DNA of 64,000 nt, taken from the NCBI GenBank assembly GCA_024741835.1, contig JAENRP010000008.1, forward strand, positions 160,768 to 224,767, in the 5' to 3' direction. The position numbers were made by a program, and so were the translations under genes. Below, one piece after another: positions 33,401 through 43,040 of this stretch; position 1 is the stretch's first letter, and every line of letters starts with the position of its first letter. Under the pieces are notes generated by a model. It made no database searches and was not told where the DNA came from. It saw only the letters and a program-made list of their open reading frames with translations. Source of the stretch: Diplocarpon mali. Lineage: Eukaryota; Ascomycota; Leotiomycetes; Helotiales; Drepanopezizaceae.

Positions 33401-36400
33401 GCTGATTGTGCCCCGGTAGAATTTTCAGGAATCTGAATCTTAATCTCTTCCTTGGGGGCTGGGCTCTGATCCATGACGGTTTCTTCTACGGGCAACTCAC
33501 TCGCTTCGGTTAGATGAGATTCGGCTTTTTGTTGACTTTCAGCGAGATTACTGATGGTAGCCACCGTCTTGGCCATGGTTGGTGCAGCTTCTTTCTCGAC
33601 ATCGATAATTGCTTCTGTATCACGTTCAAGAGCGGATACTGGATCTTGAGGCTCGTCATCTGGATCTGGTGCCTCTTGAGTCTCTGGTGAGTGCCCGTCA
33701 AGACTTTCTTGCTCTGTTGGAGTTGACTCTTGAGCCTCTGTGAGTGCCTGTGCTTGTGCTTCATCAGCTGGTACTTCAGACTCGAAGACTGGTTCCGCCG
33801 AGACTTGACCCCTGACAATGGGAGCTTCTGTCTCTGTTTGCAGCTGCGGCTCCAAGGCTTCTTCGACACAAGAACCTTCCGCGATAGGCAGTGTTTCCTC
33901 AGAACTCTCCTCTGAGTCTGCCGGCCCGGCATTCTTGCCCTCATCAATAGTAAATTCCGACTGAACAATTGACTTGCTCGAAATGAGCTCTCCACCAGTA
34001 GGCATTGAAGCGCCACTAGAACCTGCAGCATCGAGATCTTGCACTTCCACTCCACCAGTCTCGTCCACAGCAGGAATCATCTCATCCTTCTCCGGAACCT
34101 CAGACTCGTCCCTCTCAACCTCTTCTTTCTCGCCCTCGCCGACAGAAGCTTTGACAGCGACCCCTTCCTCTACCACGGCAGAGCCGCACTCTGTCCCGAG
34201 ATCAGCATCTTGCTCATCGACCATTGTCTTTTCCTTCGGTGCTGGAGTAACATCCACTTCCCCTTCAAGCGTCTGCCGTCCACTCGGCGCACTCTCCTCA
34301 GGCCCTCCTACGTGTACCATCTCGATGCTCTCGGTCTCATCCTGGATATCTGGTTTATTATCCACGTCAGAATCAATTGCGAGTTGCTCCTCAACAACAG
34401 ACCCCTTCACGAGGGCGTGGTCCTCTGCAGTATCCGTATCTGCATTGACCACCTCGGGATCATTCGACTTTTCCGCACCAGCTTCATCATTCGCTGGTTC
34501 GCACGACATAGGCTCTGATGCCGGGGCTTCTTCTTTCTGGGTATCTTCCTCGGCTGTAGGCTCTGACTCGACGGCTTCTTCGACGCCGGACTCATGCACA
34601 GATACATCCAAAACAGATTCATTTACCACAGGCAGCACCTCCTCGTCGCCCATGATAGCCCCCTCAACTTTAGGTTCCTCTTCCAGAGTCGGCTCGACGT
34701 CTGGCGACTTCTCGACAACGGGTTCGATGTTGACCGGTGCTGATTCTTCCCGCGCCTCGCTATCTTGAGAAAGCGACGCCGCACTTTCATGAGCAGGTTC
34801 GAGCTGTTCGATATCGTCCTCCCCATCCCCATTCACATGATGAGAAAGCACACCCGCAGCCACAGCACCACCGGCAAGGACCGCTGCAGCGCCTGCTACG
34901 ACAGGCAAAACAGACGAACCCTCCTCCGAGTCTGAAGCAGCTCCAACACTCGAGAGAACACCAGGAGAAATACCCTCTCTCGTTTGCGTAAGCCCGAGTT
35001 CATTCAGACGCACACCATCACACAGCCCCAGCACCCGCTTGCTGTTCTCTTCGATCCTCTCATCCAGAGCACCAAGCTGCGTCGCAACACCCTTTAATTC
35101 GATCCCGTACTTTTCAAGCACCGCACCCAGCTTCGACAAGCCGCCCTCATCCCCGTCCCCGTCCCTATCCTCATCCCCATCCCTGCCTCCCAAGCGGCTC
35201 TCAAGACAAGCAAAACGACCCAAGATCCCTTCTCCAGACTTTGTAATCTCACTCTTCAGCTCCTCGCCCAGCGCACCGACAACAGCATTCGTCGCAGCCT
35301 GGTGTTTCTCTATCTGCGTCGCGACAGTCTCGGCGATCTCTCCTGCCTCACCCCCGTTACGATGCTGCTCGAGGAGAGAATTCAGGGTTTCGGTGATAGC
35401 TACGAGCTGGGCTGGTAGATTCACCGATACCAATGGCGTCTGTAGCGTTCTGAGTTCTGCAAACGCGGCACCGTGCGCAGCGTGGTGCTCGTTGGACGCC
35501 AACGTCGCTTCCTTGATCTCGGTCAGCGTAACAATCTGGTTCGTGCTGTTGTCAGTCAACACGCAAGTCGCTTGCTTCATCTCGGATAGGATCGCGGTGT
35601 GGGCAGAGTGAGATTCAACCGATGCCAACGCGGCATCTCTGATCTCGCCCAGCATGGCGGATGAGGCCGCCACGCCCTTGATCTCTTCTAATCTCGTGGT
35701 GTGAGAGGCGTGCGATTGGTTTGCCGTCAACGCCGCGTCTCTGATCTCGCTCAGTATAGCCGTGTGCGACTCGCTGGAGGCTCTGGATGTATCCCTAAGA
35801 GTCGTTAGCATAGCAGTATGATCATCGAGCTTCGTCGCAATGCCCGCGATCTCCTCTATCAGCTCCTGCGAACCCGACCCAGCAGCAGGCTCTGCTACCC
35901 TCGACCTGATCTCACCCAACGCCGCATGCGAGTCGGCCGTTTTATCCTTGATGGCAGCGAGCACGGCATGGTGGTCCTCCAGCTTCGTAGCGAGACTATT
36001 GATCTTGGTTTCCAGGCCGACGAGATGTGTTGGAGCTGTGGAAGTGGGCTCGACTGCTCGGGACTTGATCTCGTCCAAGGAAGCGGTGTGGGAAATGTGT
36101 GAATCGCGTATCGAAGAGAGTGCTGCGCTGTGGTCGTCGAGTCGAGTGGCGATACTAGCGATGTGTGCTTCGAGGCTCTCGGGACCTGCTGTAGAGACGG
36201 GTTCGAGGGATCTGGACTTGATCTCGTCCAGGCTTGTGGTGTGTACATCGTGAGAGTCCTTGATGGCTGCTAGCACGAGGTTATGGTCTTCGAGCTTCGT
36301 CGCCAGACTCCCAACTTGTGTCTCAAGACCGGTAAGATCTATAGCTGGCGGTGACACCGCCTCGAGAGATCTAGACTTGATCTCATCCAAACTCGAAGTA

Positions 36401-39400
36401 TGTATGTCGTGAGAGTTCTTGATAGCAGAGAGCAGACCGCACAGTTCCTCCAGTTTCGACGCCAGTCCCCCTCCCTCCCCCTCAGGCCTCTTCACCCCCT
36501 CCTCGATCCTCCCCGTCGCCTCCCGCACAGCTTGCAGCGCCTCGCCCTGCTCGTCCAGCTTCCCCAGAACTCCAGCACGCTCGTCCGCGGCGGCATGGAG
36601 AAGCGTCAGCACTTCGGCGCTCACGTCTGCCTCGCGGATCTCGCTCAGCAGCGTCGCGTGGCCCGCATGCGCCTGGCCCATGTCGTGCAGCGCCGTCAGG
36701 ATCTCGGCGCTGACGTCCTCTTTGATCTCGTTGAGGATTGTGCTGTGCTGCGCGAGGGTCGAAAGGATACTCGCGAGGTCTGGAGAGGGGGAGGAGGATG
36801 TCAGCTCTTTGAGCTCGTTCCAGGCTGAGCTGTGACTGTCCAGCTTGCTGATGATGGAGCCGATCTGGATCTCCAAGGCGGTGAGGCTGGAATCCGAGGT
36901 GGCATGGGTGGATGTGGCTGTTTTGATCTCGTCCAGGACTGCGGAGTGAGTAGAAAACGTGATCTTCAACTCATCCAAAACCGAAGAGTGCGATCCGCTC
37001 GTGCCTTTGATCTCTTCCAGCACCGCACCGTGAGCGTCCAGTTTGGCGACAATGGAGGCTATCGCAGCATCACCTTCAGCAGGCGAAGCGACACCGAGAG
37101 ATCTAATGCTTTCCAGCGAGCTGCCATGGCTCTCAAGAGCCGTAGCATGGGCATCTGCTGAGTTCTTGATCTCATTAAGCATTGCGCGATGGGAGTCAAG
37201 TTTGGCGACGACTTCAGTTATGCCAGCAGGTTCAGGGGTTGGAGCAGCACCAAGAGACTTGATGCCTTCCAACATGCTGCCGTGAGTCTCGAGGGCCGTA
37301 ACATGGGCGCCTGCTGAATTCTTGATCTGGTCCAGGACCGCGCCGTGAGCGTCGAGTTTGGCGACGATTTCAGCTATCCCAGCATCACCTGCAGTAGGCG
37401 GAGCAATACTGAGAGACTTGATACCTTCCAGCATGGTGCCATGACTCTCGAGAGCCGTGGCGTGAGCGCCTGCTGAAGTCTTGATCTCTTCCAACAACGC
37501 CGAATGCGCTTTGATCTCATCCAACGCAGCACCATGAATCCCAAGCGTAGCTACAACCGCAGCAATCTGGCTCTCCAGTACGCCTTCTGCTGTCACGTCC
37601 TCAGCGAGAGATCTGACCCCTTCGAGAGCCGAGCCGTGGCTCGCGAGCGCAGCTGATCCCTTGATCTCCTCCAGAGCAGCTGTTTGCGTCTCGAGTTTTG
37701 CGATGATATCGCCAATCTGTGGACTCAAATCCGTACTCTCGCACGCGGACGTAGGGTCCGCGGGGGCTGGTTTGAAATCTCCAAGAACCGTGGAGAGAGA
37801 GGCGTGCAGCGCCTTCAGCTCTTCGAAGGCAGATGCGTGCGAACCGCCCAACGCTTTGATCGCTTCCAGCGGAGCGCCGAAGCCCTTGATATCTTCCAAA
37901 GCCGCGGTATGCTCGCCGAGTTTGGCGTCAATAGCGGCAATCAGAGTGCTAACATCTCCTGTATCAGCCGCGGGCACGGCTTCAGGGGTGACGGACTTGA
38001 TCCCTTCCAACGCGACAGCGTGCGAGCCGTGGAGACCCTTCAGCTCTTCAAAGGCCGACGAGTGAGATGCGCCGGCGGTCTTGATCTCGCCTAGAGCAGT
38101 CGTATGTTCGTCCAACTTGGCAGCGAGGGCAGTGACTTGTGCTCCAACGTCGGCGCCTGCGTCTGGGCTCTCGGACTTGATAGCTTCCAATGCTGCTGTG
38201 TGGGAGCCGGTGAAAGACTTGATCTCCTCTAGCGCTGCGGCATGCTCATCGAGCTTGCTAGCGATAGCCGTGATCTGGGCGCTGACATCGCTGCCTGTCG
38301 GGGCCGCGTCTGCGTTGACAGATTTTATACCCTCCAGAGCAGTGGAATGCTCGCCATGTAGCCCTTTCAACTCTCCAAACGCAGCAGTATGCTCATCGAG
38401 CTTGCCAACGATATCAGCAAGTTTAGTATTAAAATCGCTGCCTGTAGGCGCAGCGTCTGCATTGACAGATTTTATACTTTCCAGAGTAGTACACTGCTCG
38501 CTGTGTAGGCCTTTCAGTTGATCAAATGCAGCAGTATGCTCCCCAAGCTTGTTAACAATAGCCGTGATCTGGGTGCCTACATCGCTGTCTGTAGGGGCAG
38601 CTTCCGCGTTGGCAGATTTCATGCTCTCCAAAGCAGTGGAGTGCTCGCTATGCAGTTCCTTCAACTCTCCTAACGCAGCAGTGTGCTCGTCAAGCTTGCT
38701 ACCAACGGCAGCGATCTGGACGCTGACATCGCTATCTGCAGGCGCCGCGTTCAAACCAGCAGTCTTGATCTCGTCCAAAGTAGTAGCATGCTCGCCTTGG
38801 AGTCCCTTCATCTCACCCAGCAACCCAGCACACCCCTCAAGCCTCCCATCCGCTTTCGCAAGCACCTCGAGGAACTGCGCGCTCGACTCATCGATCTTCG
38901 TCCCGAGACCAGTGAGGCACTCCCCGTTGGTGAGAATCACGCCCTTGACAGCCTCCAGCTCGGATCTGAGCTCCTGCAAGACGGCGGAGTGGTCGACCAC
39001 GCTTTCTGAAGCTGCCTTCCCGCTCAGCTCTTGCAGCGCCGCGGCGTGTGAGTCGCTGGACTGTTGGAGTGCGGAGAGAATGCCCGGGTGAGCAGGGGCA
39101 GATTTGAGATCGCCGAGGAGGCTGTCTTGCTCGCTAAGCGAGGAGAGAACGGTGGTGAGATTCTCGGCGGTAGAAGAGCTGCTTGTTTCGACGAGGGTTT
39201 TGAGGGATGCGATGTCACTGGACATGGAGTCCATCTTTTCGGCTGTGTCTGGGTGGCTCTTCAGTGCTGCGAGGTCGCTTGCTATCATGTCGAGCTTGGT
39301 GGTGTGCTCAGACACAGACAGGAGGGAGACATCTTGAAGCCCGGACCGTTCGGCGAGCGTCTGGATATTCTTCCCGAGGTCTGTACCAACGGCTTCGCGT

Positions 39401-40167
39401 ATCGAGGCGATGTCTGCCTTGAGCTGTTCTAGCTGTGCTTGCAACGCATCCGTTGTCGTATGCGTCTCTCCGGACGAGGACACCAGGGTCTCGACGCCCT
39501 CCCTCGTCGGTTCGAGCAAGGCCTGGACATCTGCCAGGCTCTGCACTACCTCCCCAACCTTCGCACCATTGCTCTCCAGGATGGTCTCTAGGCTCGATAC
39601 CCGCTCTCCAGTCCTCGCGCAGTGCTCCTCCAGCAAGGCCTTGAACTGCTCGGTCTCTGGCCCAAGTGCTCTGGAATCTACGCCTTCACCCGACACGGCT
39701 GCCTCACCGTCCGGCGTCGTTCCAGGAGGCGCAAACGAGGCATCGACAATACTCTCCCTCTTCCCCGCCTCCGCCTCTGCGCTGAGATTCATCCGACTCA
39801 AGACATCCTCTAGGCTCTGGTTCGTCTTCCGCAGCAGCAACTCGTGCCTGTACACCGCCTCGACAACCGGCTGGATGGTGTCCAGCGCGCTCTTGATGCT
39901 CGGCTTCACCAGACGCGCCAGGTTCGCCGCGATGGCGCTCTGGAAGGCCTCCCCGTTGATCGCCGCGTCGACGGCGCTGCGCAACGCTTCCTGATCGGGG
40001 GACAGGACGGCCGGGGGATCGAGGTTGCCGTCGCCCGTGCGGAGACCGTCGGTCGACGTGCGGCCTGATCGCGAGAGCTTGTGTGTCAATCCGTCGAAGG
40101 ACTTGCGCCGGGTCTCGATCGAGGCGCGGATCCGCGACGTCAAGGGGGGGCGAGAATGGGGCGCCAT
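30478..40167 (-). CDS. Giant intronless repeat protein, about 3,229 residues, function unknown
   Basis: One uninterrupted frame of 9.69 kb from ATG 40167; the frame extends 180 bases upstream only to a CTG. Four regions can be seen. (1) Residues 1-170: a basic start (RIRASIETRRKSFDG), then a helical block containing AFQSAIAANLARLVKPSIK and VVEAVYRHELLLRKTNQSL, which looks like the conserved core of a fungal family. (2) About 180-1,600: coiled-coil-like sequence with degenerate units of roughly 49 residues built on HxxALxEIK or HxxALExIKS cores, the histidines often 14 residues (two heptads) apart. (3) About 1,752-1,780: one hydrophobic Ala/Val-rich segment (VVAGAAAVLAGGAVAAGVL), a possible membrane span. 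(4) About 1,780-3,229: a very acidic and then Ser/Arg/Gln-rich disordered tail. A scaffold or tether is plausible; no function is established. It could be compared with other giant fungal tethers such as leashin, but I see no specific match. Confidence 0.85.
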   Translation of the reverse strand: MAPHSRPPLTSRIRASIETRRKSFDGLTHKLSRSGRTSTDGLRTGDGNLDPPAVLSPDQEALRSAVDAAINGEAFQSAIAANLARLVKPSIKSALDTIQPVVEAVYRHELLLRKTNQSLEDVLSRMNLSAEAEAGKRESIVDASFAPPGTTPDGEAAVSGEGVDSRALGPETEQFKALLEEHCARTGERVSSLETILESNGAKVGEVVQSLADVQALLEPTREGVETLVSSSGETHTTTDALQAQLEQLKADIASIREAVGTDLGKNIQTLAERSGLQDVSLLSVSEHTTKLDMIASDLAALKSHPDTAEKMDSMSSDIASLKTLVETSSSSTAENLTTVLSSLSEQDSLLGDLKSAPAHPGILSALQQSSDSHAAALQELSGKAASESVVDHSAVLQELRSELEAVKGVILTNGECLTGLGTKIDESSAQFLEVLAKADGRLEGCAGLLGEMKGLQGEHATTLDEIKTAGLNAAPADSDVSVQIAAVGSKLDEHTAALGELKELHSEHSTALESMKSANAEAAPTDSDVGTQITAIVNKLGEHTAAFDQLKGLHSEQCTTLESIKSVNADAAPTGSDFNTKLADIVGKLDEHTAAFGELKGLHGEHSTALEGIKSVNADAAPTGSDVSAQITAIASKLDEHAAALEEIKSFTGSHTAALEAIKSESPDAGADVGAQVTALAAKLDEHTTALGEIKTAGASHSSAFEELKGLHGSHAVALEGIKSVTPEAVPAADTGDVSTLIAAIDAKLGEHTAALEDIKGFGAPLEAIKALGGSHASAFEELKALHASLSTVLGDFKPAPADPTSACESTDLSPQIGDIIAKLETQTAALEEIKGSAALASHGSALEGVRSLAEDVTAEGVLESQIAAVVATLGIHGAALDEIKAHSALLEEIKTSAGAHATALESHGTMLEGIKSLSIAPPTAGDAGIAEIVAKLDAHGAVLDQIKNSAGAHVTALETHGSMLEGIKSLGAAPTPEPAGITEVVAKLDSHRAMLNEIKNSADAHATALESHGSSLESIRSLGVASPAEGDAAIASIVAKLDAHGAVLEEIKGTSGSHSSVLDELKITFSTHSAVLDEIKTATSTHATSDSSLTALEIQIGSIISKLDSHSSAWNELKELTSSSPSPDLASILSTLAQHSTILNEIKEDVSAEILTALHDMGQAHAGHATLLSEIREADVSAEVLTLLHAAADERAGVLGKLDEQGEALQAVREATGRIEEGVKRPEGEGGGLASKLEELCGLLSAIKNSHDIHTSSLDEIKSRSLEAVSPPAIDLTGLETQVGSLATKLEDHNLVLAAIKDSHDVHTTSLDEIKSRSLEPVSTAGPESLEAHIASIATRLDDHSAALSSIRDSHISHTASLDEIKSRAVEPTSTAPTHLVGLETKINSLATKLEDHHAVLAAIKDKTADSHAALGEIRSRVAEPAAGSGSQELIEEIAGIATKLDDHTAMLTTLRDTSRASSESHTAILSEIRDAALTANQSHASHTTRLEEIKGVAASSAMLGEIRDAALASVESHSAHTAILSEMKQATCVLTDNSTNQIVTLTEIKEATLASNEHHAAHGAAFAELRTLQTPLVSVNLPAQLVAITETLNSLLEQHRNGGEAGEIAETVATQIEKHQAATNAVVGALGEELKSEITKSGEGILGRFACLESRLGGRDGDEDRDGDGDEGGLSKLGAVLEKYGIELKGVATQLGALDERIEENSKRVLGLCDGVRLNELGLTQTREGISPGVLSSVGAASDSEEGSSVLPVVAGAAAVLAGGAVAAGVLSHHVNGDGEDDIEQLEPAHESAASLSQDSEAREESAPVNIEPVVEKSPDVEPTLEEEPKVEGAIMGDEEVLPVVNESVLDVSVHESGVEEAVESEPTAEEDTQKEEAPASEPMSCEPANDEAGAEKSNDPEVVNADTDTAEDHALVKGSVVEEQLAIDSDVDNKPDIQDETESIEMVHVGGPEESAPSGRQTLEGEVDVTPAPKEKTMVDEQDADLGTECGSAVVEEGVAVKASVGEGEKEEVERDESEVPEKDEMIPAVDETGGVEVQDLDAAGSSGASMPTGGELISSKSIVQSEFTIDEGKNAGPADSEESSEETLPIAEGSCVEEALEPQLQTETEAPIVRGQVSAEPVFESEVPADEAQAQALTEAQESTPTEQESLDGHSPETQEAPDPDDEPQDPVSALERDTEAIIDVEKEAAPTMAKTVATISNLAESQQKAESHLTEASELPVEETVMDQSPAPKEEIKIQIPENSTGAQSAPHTALDQNEHCLESELADENESEDSFHAAESLSLDRAVSYETQNDNAEATALKGRDRAEDEIISENPAERGQTIGALGGFGDERETLGEQDEAHLRESHSLKFSIGGSAVEKSSSSFTQAPINTNLANTQLASETVGDCQSARFASQNTAIDEQLHRASSFLPVAQQMFQSTDMDSGHATPLDEARSNPFDESDNMLSPSDALSPKSVLSPEDEIDAPFFGQQAPTYDSPQPSYDQGFRSLRLDPVPAASFASPPGMTSGQHHASASEDAISPTSEYGPPGFQDQMQRTQTQELSQDPESGYPAATPSQGQHCAAFSRGSEREGSDFSSPQAAHAPQLSDSDDERSSYLMRDIPSFPDKRQQLLAEPAYESERGGFSEPRRDFLLFSPAGEAPAHNSDDSVGAQSSELELNVPLFPNLGRPVSMQQTYDFRAEQSSGLPLAHRERNIPAAQTYDLEEYQSSEPERQTPSFQKSERPLAAQQNFDSRDEQPHGFQRNTTGFSQNPLRFETKPGYESDSDRSSEYRENVPNSQDLRQEARRDYGHDDERSPEVSREISAFPDLRQRFPMRQDDSDNARSSDDEWDDSHGFPDLTKSAMQAVEYDDSRSPDVGNYRPELNAQGQRRTSIVQRRPFEDSYGGFDTEERREAGISSNASWRSPLQPYDDAPTRPLDLSRFTSAPSGSSMQSSSVHSRPLENSRAGFANEQLFDLPSPGLRSPLQPLDDHNFISRGSASHAPQVSTPSRRRIPSSRGFEDEDDENDLIPRNLDTHPHLHPHVGQKTRSQEQQLEDGYEHTAPVHDHQEEETGFPDPRFRSPFGPAEYDGSRSRGFDYGDEPPVSSQLGHGSLPAHLHLSRPSPPQLFTSPRRRSSIVDGNSRAAGRQIQDGDRGASTNPFQDMSSAVTRRDDGVAVSRNPFFGMGVGAGEALLTHQGSGGRSLADLGYGGRGMDGEGESRGREWEERGGQGRGWEDNER
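35300..38830 (-). repeat. Coding tandem repeats within the giant gene
   Basis: On the minus strand this part encodes repeated units of about 49 residues (about 147 bp), for example IxxIxxKLDEHTAALxELK followed by HSTALExIKS and a variable Ala/Pro/Asp linker. The units from about 38,750 to 38,000 are the most alike, differing mostly in the linker, which suggests recent expansion. Units further on are shorter and more diverged. Confidence 0.8.
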
Positions 40168-42389
40168 TCTTTCTTCTCGTGCTTGAACGGACCGTCTGAA
40201 CGTGTCCCGGGGATTGGGATGGTGTGGAGAGAAGGACAGAGCAAAAGGGTGCCACAAACGCGGTTCAATATGATACCGCACGATCGAAACACAACCCAAC
40301 ACCTCTGTTGACAAGAGAGAGAGAGAGTAGGAAGCAGCGAGAAGCACGCCAGACCTCCTTTTGCGTTTTCAGTAAACAAACGCCCCTCCCCTTCTTCCCA
40401 CGGCTGCCCAGCCATCTATACCGCAGTCGCTATAGCAAGGGATACGCTCGCCATCGCCGGGCAGTCAGTTCATGCGTGCTCGCCCTCTGATTCCGCACTG
40501 CTCTCGCGAGGTGTGCTGTACTATGCGGTGCAATGCTGTCGCGGATGCTCGCTAGGGGATGCTAGCGGTCAGCGCGGGGTGGCCCCTGGATCTAGGCGAG
40601 AATGATGTGATTGATAGTCTGCGACCAGAGTCGGAGATGAGGATGACGCCGCGTGTTTATTTACTGTTTGCCAGTAGGGAGTTGTCCGAGCGTGTGAGCT
40701 ATGTGTGCTGTGTATTGGACGAAGATGAGATTGTCGTCGTCGGGGATTGAGGGAAAGTTGGGTCAGGGAGTACACACAGTACGAGGCCAAGGACGAGTCC
40801 CAAGTGATGGAATCCTGGATGCCCAAAGGCACTGTATCGTATCACATCTTACCAGATCGCATTTTCTGGGTTCGGGATCAAGTGATAAACACCGTCGGGA
40901 AATCAAGTCGCGCGCACTGGAGGTGAAGCAGGAGGGAGGAGGGGAGGCGAACACGGAAAAAGGGGTAAGGGGGGTATTAGCCGAAGCTCGCTGGGGGAGA
41001 GTAACGTTCCGGCTCACCGCTTTCATTCTGCCCTCGGCATGGAACAAGCGGAACGGGGACCTCGGACTGGCCGCAATGGGCGGCGAGCCGAACATCAATC
41101 ACCAGCTCCTGGTCGAAAAATGGACGTCACGGCAATGGAGACGTCAGGACAGGATATGCTCACATTCCTCCCTTGCCTGGTGTCGTGGGAGTATCGATCC
41201 CAACTCTGATATCGGTGTGGATGTGAACATAGTTGCCAACCCTCAATCCCCGAGTCTGTGAAGATGATTCGAGATGTAGCACATCACAGAGTCGTGCGAT
41301 TCCTACCCGGAGAGAGCGGAGTGGAAAGCCAGCCGTGCTCTCACGTCCCACGTGATTGTTTACATGTGTATATATCGACGCTTTCCACGCTCGCACGCGA
41401 CTCCGACGGCGAAGAAATCAAACGAGGTGGATTGTAAGCCGTCTCTTCTTCGCCTCTCTACAGCATGCGCGTGGGATTGATCCGTGAGACAGACGAGATG
41501 GAGAGATGGGGACCGCGTTGATGCGCCTGTATGGAACGTACGTGGGACTGGTACCGAGGGATCCTTGATCTATTCTTCCTGGACTGATCTGAGGCTCCCT
41601 GGGACATCTCAAGCGACGAGAGCTGATTGTTCCGTTCGTCTGAATCCTCTTCTGGTTGTTCGGCTTCCGGGGTATGGTCGCGGATATATGTGTATCGAGA
41701 CATAATATGCATTCCGTGTATTCTGCACCTACACCGTCGGAGTAGAAACTGGTTCGCTATCTATTCCTCGAGTTCGGATCGCGAGTGCCCCTAGCTTGGC
41801 CGACGACAGCAGCAAACACAAAGCTCGGTTCACGTGCGCAGATCACCTGACTCGACGCAGCGCATGCTCACGTACCCTGCTCACACGCAGCGCGATGAGC
41901 CTTTTCTTTCTTCCCGGAAAGATGTTGAATTTATTCCTTTTGATAGATTCCTGCTCTGGCGATCCAGACAGGAGGTAAGAATTCAACGCACGATGCTGTC
42001 CTATGCTGCTTCGATCATCACTCGACTCTCGTTCGATTTCTCTAGTCCTCGTCCTGGCTCGTGCTTGAATCTCTGCTCGAAAGCGCGATTGATCTCTTTC
42101 CCGGCGAATGTATTTCCATCAGGATGAATCTCGAGCGAGAACCACATGCATATAGCTATTGAGTATATTCGTTTGGCAGATATGATCGATGACTGCCTGG
42201 CTTGCGAGTTCAAGGATCCACGAGAAGGCTCGCTTGTCTTGAACTGAAGATCCGGCGGCTCTCGTTGGAAAGATGAGAGGACGCAGTCTGCTCTGCAAGC
42301 GCAATTCTGATCAACTCCTCGAAACGAAGGTCTGCGGCGGCGTGCCTGATGCGTCGGAGCTGTCGTCTCTGAATATCAAACCGCGGGAA

Positions 42390-42860
42390 AGACGTGCCGT
42401 CAAGATATGGTGGTCTTCAAAGCCCACACCACAGGTCTCAGGCGTCAAACCGCAAACCCAAACCCAAATCCACGTCCAAGAGTATCCTCGACGGCCTCCA
42501 CGGCAGTGGCCCCCGGCGGGCCAGCGGAGCGTCACGCAGCGACTATGACCTCGAATTCTTCCCAAGCATGGTATGAATGTCAGGATCACGCTAAGAATGC
42601 ATCCCCCTCGAGTAAATCAAGCACCCCAAGCCCTCGAACGAGTCGCCTCGAAACCCTCCCGCCTTCATCCCCAATCTGCTCTTCTCCCTCGCCAGCCCCC
42701 CTGCACTACAGCAAGATCACCTCGCGGTCGGGATCTCGCTATTTACGAGGTTTTTCGGGAGAGGGAGTTTGGGATTTCTTTTTGGCGTCTTTTTGGAGCC
42801 CGACGCGTGTTTGTTTGTGTTGGAGCTTGGGGTGTGCTTAGCGAGGCAAGGCGTTGATCT
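42390..42860 (+). other. Possible two-exon coding segment, unassigned
   Basis: An open plus-strand segment (about 42391-42570) encodes a basic, Ser-rich peptide ending RSDYDLEFFPSM directly before a GTATGA donor. A CAAG acceptor at about 42629 would continue, in phase, into NPPAFIPNLLFSLASPPALQ and a hydrophobic stretch reaching the decamer array at 42871. No start codon or upstream exon is clear, the other two frames are also open, and no domain is recognised. Confidence 0.2.
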
Positions 42861-42870
42861 GGACGGCAAC

Positions 42871-43040
42871 CATCTCTCTTTATCTCTCTTTATCTCTCTC
42901 TGTTTCTCTCTGTCTCTCTTCACCTCTCTCCGTCTCTCTCTATCTCTCTCTATCTCTCTCTGTCTCTCTTCACCTCTCTTCACCTCTCTTCACCTCTCTT
43001 CACCTCTCTTCACCTCTCTTCACCTCTCTTCACCTCTCTT
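42871..43040. repeat. Decamer tandem array, 17 units of NNNCTCTCTY type
   Basis: Seventeen consecutive 10-bp units in exact register. The last eight are nearly uniform and the final seven (42971-43040) are identical CACCTCTCTT. Earlier units vary at the first three bases (CAT, TAT, TGT, CAC, CGT). This gradient from varied to identical suggests recent expansion at the right end. Confidence 0.92.

Noticed and set aside
33974..34768. Long plus-strand ORF inside the giant gene (264 codons)
   Set aside because: It is the antisense of the acidic repeat tail; Ser/Thr-rich low complexity and no domain. Many similar antisense ORFs run along 32,000-40,000 for the same reason.
40168..40347. N-terminal extension of the giant protein by 60 residues
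   Set aside because: It would start at CTG and has no resemblance to the basic start that follows the ATG at 40167.
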